A stretch of 64,000 bases of DNA from Hymenochaete sp. R1 (Eukaryota; Basidiomycota; Agaricomycetes; Hymenochaetales; Hymenochaetaceae): positions 111,584-175,583 of the forward strand of contig JAFREE010000041.1 in the NCBI GenBank assembly GCA_019400425.1, written 5' to 3'. The translations under genes and the position numbers were made by a program. Within the stretch, counting starts at the first letter, position 1. Every line of letters starts with the position of its first letter. The notes under the pieces were generated by a model. The model worked only from the letters and a program-made list of their open reading frames with translations. It was not told where the DNA came from and did not search any database. Below are positions 58,990 to 64,000 of the stretch, piece after piece.

Positions 58990-60227
58990 AACGTTGGCCG
59001 TTGATCGTTGGCCGTGCAGGAACGAATAGAACACGCACGCTTGCGTTTCAGGTGGGCGCGGCGGGACGAAAAAGACGAAAAAGACGGAAGAGACGGATGA
59101 TTGGATTGAGGATGTGATGGTGGTCGCTCATAGGTCATACCCACTCACCCACACGCATGCCTTGCTTTTGTTTTACTTGCTTTCCTCCTCTTTATTTCAT
59201 CATCTGTTACTCACTCCATTCCGAGTGTTCCGATGCACAAGTCTTCTTTCTTCTGTTCTTCCTTACTTCCATAGAGCATCAACCCTCACACTTCATTTAA
59301 CGTTCTCACGCCCAATTACCAGCCAAATTCCTTCCCCCGTCCCTCACGCACATCTATCCATTCATTCTCGATTTCATTCTCGTTAAACGCAAACGTGAAC
59401 CGCCAACCTGCAATTCGACGAATTTTCACAACATGCACTTGCTTGATAACAAGCACGAGCACGAGTACAAGCACAAGCACAAGGACGCTTACGGCTATCT
59501 CACCTCATCTCATCTTATCCTCGAACATCTGACACCTCATCTTCGTATTCCATCTACGACTTTCCACTCGATTTCCTAGCTTTGAGTCATTGAATCTCTC
59601 CTGTCTTTGCTTTCGATCACTAGTGGAGCATTCTCTCTCACTCTCCCTCTTATGCGACTCAGCTCTTCCAACACCATCTCATCTACCGGTTCATTTACAC
59701 GCCAATCCACCTTTTCATCGTCGAGGTCGTGGATCACTGGATCAGCAACCCGCCCCCCCCCCCCCACACACACACATCGCAGCCGTTTCGACCATTAGAG
59801 TCGAGCAAGGGACGTAATCACTGATACTGAATTTCCATTTCATTTTACTTGATTCAGTTCCAGGATGTGATTATGATGGCAAGAGTGGTACATCATCACG
59901 TCCCGCCGTCTCCCGGATAACAGACGAAGTTACACGTAGACACTGAGTGCGGAGGGAGAGGGATCGCGAGAAGGGGGGGGAGAAGGCGAGGATTGGTTCC
60001 ATTAGTGTACAAACGTAGACGTAGTTCAAGTTAGGTCATACATATAACGAGAAAGAGCGCATTTGGAGAAAGCAGCGGTCGATGACAGCGACGAATATTC
60101 GATGTAAGAGTAATAGTGTGATGAGGAAGTGCCTTCGGGCGACAACGATGATGAAACGAAGAGCGGACAAAAATTAGTCTGGGGGTCACCGGTGTGCCAT
60201 ACCTTGTTAGCATCATGATTGCATCTT
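58990..60227. other. Convergent 3' intergenic region
   Basis: 1238 bases between convergent genes. It is rich in T/C on the left with tandem acaagcacaag-type units near 59450-59485. A poly-C plus CA repeat sits at 59753-59776. No gene is supported. Confidence 0.55.
59753..59776. repeat. Poly-C followed by CA repeat
   Basis: A run of 13 C is directly followed by alternating A/C. Simple-sequence tract in non-coding DNA. Confidence 0.85.
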
Positions 60228-62018
60228 TCAGTACCACTCCGGCTTGTTAACAGTGACGGTGAGACCTTGCTTTATGCATTGCGCAACCTTTGAGTGGGTG
60301 ACGATCGTATAGTCTGGGTCGTAGTTTATGATGATATACTCGAGAGTGCGGAACGGGTCTACAAGTCCCAGATTGACCTCGTCTTCCATTTCTGGAACTT
60401 TGCTAAAAGCGACATCTATCGTCTCATGCCTCTTCAACTCCAGATGTCCTGTGCGATTTTTCACGTCGTTTGTTTTGCTAGTGTCCACCTCCAGATCTTG
60501 CTCCACCGAAGACTCACGCAGAGGAATTTGCTGGTCAGAACCACCGCTATCATCCCAAGAAAAAGACCGTCTTTTACTCCGAGACAAAATCATTGTCACC
60601 AACGCCTCAACAGTACACTCCTCAATATCCGAGATCACCAACGTCTGTAACGCAGGACACAAAGGCGCCCCGCCCTTCAGCCAATCCGTAGCTTCAGGTC
60701 GAGCATTGTGCAAAGAGTCGTGGTAAGTGAGCGCCGACAGCTCGTCGTCAGTGATCGCACCAAGGTCGAGGTAGGTAAGTCGGGGCATGAGACGCAGACA
60801 ATCAAGGATCTGCTCCGATGGCATTGGTGTGCCGAGTAGAGTGAACGACTCGAGCGTCGAAATGGGTAATGAAGAGTACCGGTCCGAGAGAGTTGACGGG
60901 TCCGAATCCGGGAGCAAAGTTGTTGGCGAAGGGGACGCTGGAAAGGAACGCAGAAGTAAGTCACGCACATGCGTCCAGCTCCTTGACTCGATCAGGTCAC
61001 TCGTGTCGATGCTCAAATGTACAAGCGCAGGACACGCTAAGAGCTGGAGTAACGGGCCGGGGTCAGAATCGTTCGAAAACGCCGTCACCTCCAATTGACG
61101 CAGTCTCTCCAGCCGCCTCAAGCGCGTCTGATCTCCGAGCGTTTGTGCCTCCGCCAGGAAGAATCGGACTATGAGGACCTCGAGATTGGGCGCGACATCG
61201 ATCCACGTCAGGCAGCCTTGCATCGACGAGCAGAACTTCAGCTCCAGCATAGTGAGGTTGTGAAAGAGCGGAGCAGTGCCTCCAGGGGTGTGAACGGCCT
61301 CAGGAACGATGAGTGGACTCATGATACGGATTGTACGGAGGTGCGAGGAGAGTGCGAGATTATGGGAGCTGATTTCCCCGAAGATACCAAGATACTGAGT
61401 AGCGACGCTGAGGTGCTCGAGCATCGGTGACGCGGGGTGAACAGACACGGCCCGTAGAAGGTTCTCAACAACGGATAGATCAAGTACAGACATATGAAGC
61501 GCGCGCCATCGATGTCGGCACGTCAGCAGCTTTTCAGTAAGCTCATCCATATCACGAACGTACTCTGAGCAGTCATCCGTACCGGGAAGGAACAGCATCG
61601 GCCGTCCCCGCTCCGACTCAAAGAGGTCCGTATAATTGAATTTGATAGATATTGGGATCCATTTTGACCGCTCTATCCACAGACCAAGAAGATTCAGTAG
61701 ATTTGCACGCTTAGAGATGAATGACGCCGCCATCGCCGGAGCTGCAGGCGTTGTAGCCACCGCTATCAAGCCAGACTGACAAGACTCATCGGACGGCTGA
61801 TCCCGCAGCGTGATGCCCGACCAGAGCTGGGGCGTGGTCAGTGAGACGCGGCGCCAGTGTTTGCAGACCCAGGAGAGCGTTAAAGGAGCGGAGAGTGAGG
61901 AAGGAATGGTGCAGCCGATGTCGTCGGGCTCCAGGCATGAGATGAAGATCTCGGAGAGCAGCTCGTCTGGGAGGGGGAGGAACCGGCCAGAAGAAGAGCT
62001 GCGGAAGTGCCCGTTCAT
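60228..62018 (-). CDS. F-box protein with LRR-like region
   Basis: Single-exon gene, predicted 596 residues from the ATG at 62018; the frame is open further up but has no ATG before that (62084 is TTG). The F-box-like domain at ~14-65 reads LPLPDELLSEIFISCL ... LTLSWVCKHWRRVSLTTPQLW, the standard agaricomycete form. The rest resembles irregular leucine-rich repeats (LEHLSVATQYLG, LTMLELKFCSSM, LEVLIVRFFL, LRRLERLRQLEVTAF, LTYLDLGAITDDELSAL). F-box proteins link substrates to SCF ubiquitin ligases through Skp1. Large F-box families are typical of mushroom-forming fungi and most have no known substrate. There is no intron, unlike nearly every neighbour. Confidence 0.85.
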   Translation of the reverse strand: MNGHFRSSSSGRFLPLPDELLSEIFISCLEPDDIGCTIPSSLSAPLTLSWVCKHWRRVSLTTPQLWSGITLRDQPSDESCQSGLIAVATTPAAPAMAASFISKRANLLNLLGLWIERSKWIPISIKFNYTDLFESERGRPMLFLPGTDDCSEYVRDMDELTEKLLTCRHRWRALHMSVLDLSVVENLLRAVSVHPASPMLEHLSVATQYLGIFGEISSHNLALSSHLRTIRIMSPLIVPEAVHTPGGTAPLFHNLTMLELKFCSSMQGCLTWIDVAPNLEVLIVRFFLAEAQTLGDQTRLRRLERLRQLEVTAFSNDSDPGPLLQLLACPALVHLSIDTSDLIESRSWTHVRDLLLRSFPASPSPTTLLPDSDPSTLSDRYSSLPISTLESFTLLGTPMPSEQILDCLRLMPRLTYLDLGAITDDELSALTYHDSLHNARPEATDWLKGGAPLCPALQTLVISDIEECTVEALVTMILSRSKRRSFSWDDSGGSDQQIPLRESSVEQDLEVDTSKTNDVKNRTGHLELKRHETIDVAFSKVPEMEDEVNLGLVDPFRTLEYIIINYDPDYTIVTHSKVAQCIKQGLTVTVNKPEWY

Positions 62019-63188
62019 CGCTGCGGGCGGGAACGAAAGAGAGGACGGAGACGATGGGACGGGCCTAGGGGTGGTTGCGCACAAATGGGTTTCTGCAGAC
62101 GGGAGTAACTAGCTGAAGGACAAGAAACAGAGGGTATTAGGACTCTTGCTCTGGTTCCTCTGGCTTTGCATTGGCAATGGTAAGAGCAAGGGTTTGGGTG
62201 CAATGGATGAGGGCTGCGACCTCTAAGACTGTAGCATGGTAGTATGAACATTTTTGCGGGGGAGGAAAGGGAAACAAGAATATGATGGTTAAATGCAAAG
62301 TTGAAGAAACGTTTCGACGAAACGAAAAACATTTATATCAAGCAAAGTTTGCACGTGACCGAGGCGATCATTGTCTGATTTGTCAGCTTTTAGCACTAAA
62401 AATAAAACAGGAAGTTGAGCCTGCAAAGAAGAGAAGCTGGAAAAGCTATCAATACACCGGAGCGATTCTTGAAATTCTGAAATTTCGAGAAATGCATAAC
62501 CAGAAGAAAGAAATTCTCATTTTTGCAGAAAGCATAAAAACAAGAGAACCCGAAATCTGAAGGTAAGCAGCATCAACTAACATCAATATTGAAAAGAAAT
62601 TGAACCGCATTGAGGGGAAGAAAGGGCTACAGTGATGGATGGATGGTGATGAGTCAAGGAGAGGGCCGTACGATCCGAGCAAGGAGTCATTCGTCATTTA
62701 ACTGAAGGAAAGGATGGTAGAACAAATGGATTGCACGAAGGAAAAGGAAAGGAGGGAATGAAATGAAATTGATGAAAGGCAAGGCGATGGCTCACTCTGC
62801 TCACCGCCCCTGCTCAGTATACTATGGATAAAAGGGAGATTCTACTACATGACACGTGCAGATATACGCAACAAAAAATGAGAAAAGACACATTAAGAGG
62901 AATGAAAAAGGGGGAATGTTGATTGCGGCCGTGAGAGCGGTCCTCCGTCAGAGGACTATTTGTATAACTGTGACTGTGCGATGACGATGATGCGATGGGA
63001 TTGCGGACGAAAACTTAACAGAAACAAACAAAGGAACAAAGCGATGAGTGGACGTGAATGGAGATGGAGGGGGTGGGGAAACGTGCAAAAGTAGGGAGAA
63101 AGCGGGCCGAAGAAACGAGGCAAAGAAAAAAAAAGAGAAACTTTTTAAACACAATGTAGAAGAAACTGAACAGGTCGTTCTATGGATA
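62019..63188. other. Intergenic, F-box promoter and importin beta 3' flank
   Basis: 1170 bases. A plus-strand frame at 62282-62560 (KVEETFRRNEKHLYQAKFAR ... YQYTGAILEILKFREMHNQK) is unusually unbiased in composition but has no recognised family and no support from flanks. The rest is purine-rich and shows nothing. Confidence 0.45.
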
Positions 63189-64000
63189 CTAAGCGGTTGC
63201 GCGCTTAATCATCTGCGAAAAGGAACAAAAAAGTCAGCGAATCAATACAAGAGTCACGGCAACGTGAGAACACACTTCTCTGGCCCAACGAAGAGTTTTC
63301 TTCGTCTCACCCGACAGCCTCGTCTTTTGACGCAGCGCCTGCGCGAGCCACTCCGCCAACAAATACTGCTTGATTTGTCCATTGGGGAACGTATCCGCGA
63401 GATCACCTACAAGTCCCAACGATAGCCTGACGACAGACTCTTGCCTGTCCTCATCTGCAAGACTCCTTTGGACGAGTTCAAGCATGAGCGGGACTTGAGG
63501 AAGCAGGAGACCAGCTAGTCCAATACGAAGATATTAGCACAGCGGCCAGAGATTCTAACAAGGGTTACACATACCCTTATCGGTGTTTTTGAATGACGTG
63601 ACAATACCCGTATATGCCTCGAGAATGCCCTCCCTCAGAGACGCCACGTAGTCTACAAGTTCATAATCCACCGGATTCGGCACAATCGAGCCCGCCTGAC
63701 GCAGTACATTCATCGTATGATCCAGATACGGCTCAAATGCGGGCCCAATTGCGAGTGCGATGTCACCGAAGCACGACAAGATCGGGATTTTGACATTCCT
63801 ACTGAGGGTCTCGCTCGACAAGCTCTCGAGGAGAACCTGCATAAATGGCCCAGCGTACTGGATGCTTTGCTCTCCGAGGGCACGGGAGATGTCACCAATG
63901 ACACCGATGGCGACAGTGCACAATTGGGTGTCTTCGTGGGCTTTGAGGGCGGGGTAGAGGAAGGGTAGGAAGGCTTGGATGTACGGTGCAAACTTGTTCT
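63189..64000 (-). CDS. KAP95: Importin subunit beta-1 (Kap95), C-terminal part
   Basis: The gene runs off the right edge, so only the C-terminus is seen: exons 64000-63575, 63514-63276 and 63212-63189. It encodes the last HEAT repeats: FAPYIQAFLPFLYPAL, TVAIGVIGDISRALGEQS, VKIPILSCFGDIALAIGPAF, LREGILEAYTGIVTSFKN, QVPLMLELVQRSLADED and VRLSLGLVGDLADTFPNGQI, ending WAREMIKRATA. The FGDIALAIG and GLVGDLADTF repeats are characteristic of importin beta. It carries importin alpha-bound cargo through the nuclear pore and releases it on Ran-GTP binding. The last exon is only 24 bases. The junctions agree in phase. Confidence 0.94.

Overview
The window looks like nuclear DNA of a filamentous basidiomycete, probably a mushroom-forming agaricomycete. 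Genes are broken by many short introns (mostly 50 to 70 bases) with GTRNGT-type donors. Intergenic spaces are short and pyrimidine-rich. The gene content includes a NACHT-WD40 NLR, a CUE/Q-rich Def1-like protein, PAN3, eIF5A and importin beta. No gene is bacterial in style, and I saw no convincing tRNA, rRNA, CRISPR array or intact transposon. Exon boundaries below were worked out by hand from splice sites and reading-frame continuity.

Layout. 1-3460 (+): 3' part of a large Ser-rich protein of unknown function. 4937-10137 (+): NLR-type STAND protein with a C2-like N-terminus, a NACHT domain and a WD40 propeller. 10946-14361 (-): Def1-like CUE protein, divergent from eIF5A at 15036-15996 (+). 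About 5 kb with little recognisable coding follows (16.0-21.3 kb), with one doubtful CxxC open frame at 18162-19055.

The 21.3-38.1 kb stretch is all on the minus strand and looks like the accessory part of the window. It holds a 12-TM MFS transporter (21317-24336), a dihydroxyacetone kinase (24897-27096), three tandem copies of an unrecognised ~390-400 aa protein family (27834-29142, 30850-32232, 32966-34345) with a decayed fourth copy (29440-29928), and a paralogue of the MFS transporter (34814-38076). The three copies share intron positions and phases and a similar upstream block about 105-120 bases before the ATG. This family is the best candidate here for something undescribed.

From 39 kb on the genes are mostly conserved housekeeping genes: EMC7 (39462-40791, -), a dual-specificity phosphatase with a ~900-residue disordered N-terminus (41029-44625, +), a membrane-anchored YtcJ-like amidohydrolase (45729-48862, -), PAN3 (49182-52649, +), a Cid1-family nucleotidyltransferase with a ~770-residue low-complexity tail (53999-58989, +), an F-box protein (60228-62018, -) and the C-terminal end of importin beta/Kap95 (63189-64000, -, cut by the window edge). 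Three head-to-head pairs (Def1/eIF5A, EMC7/phosphatase, amidohydrolase/PAN3) share compact bidirectional promoters.
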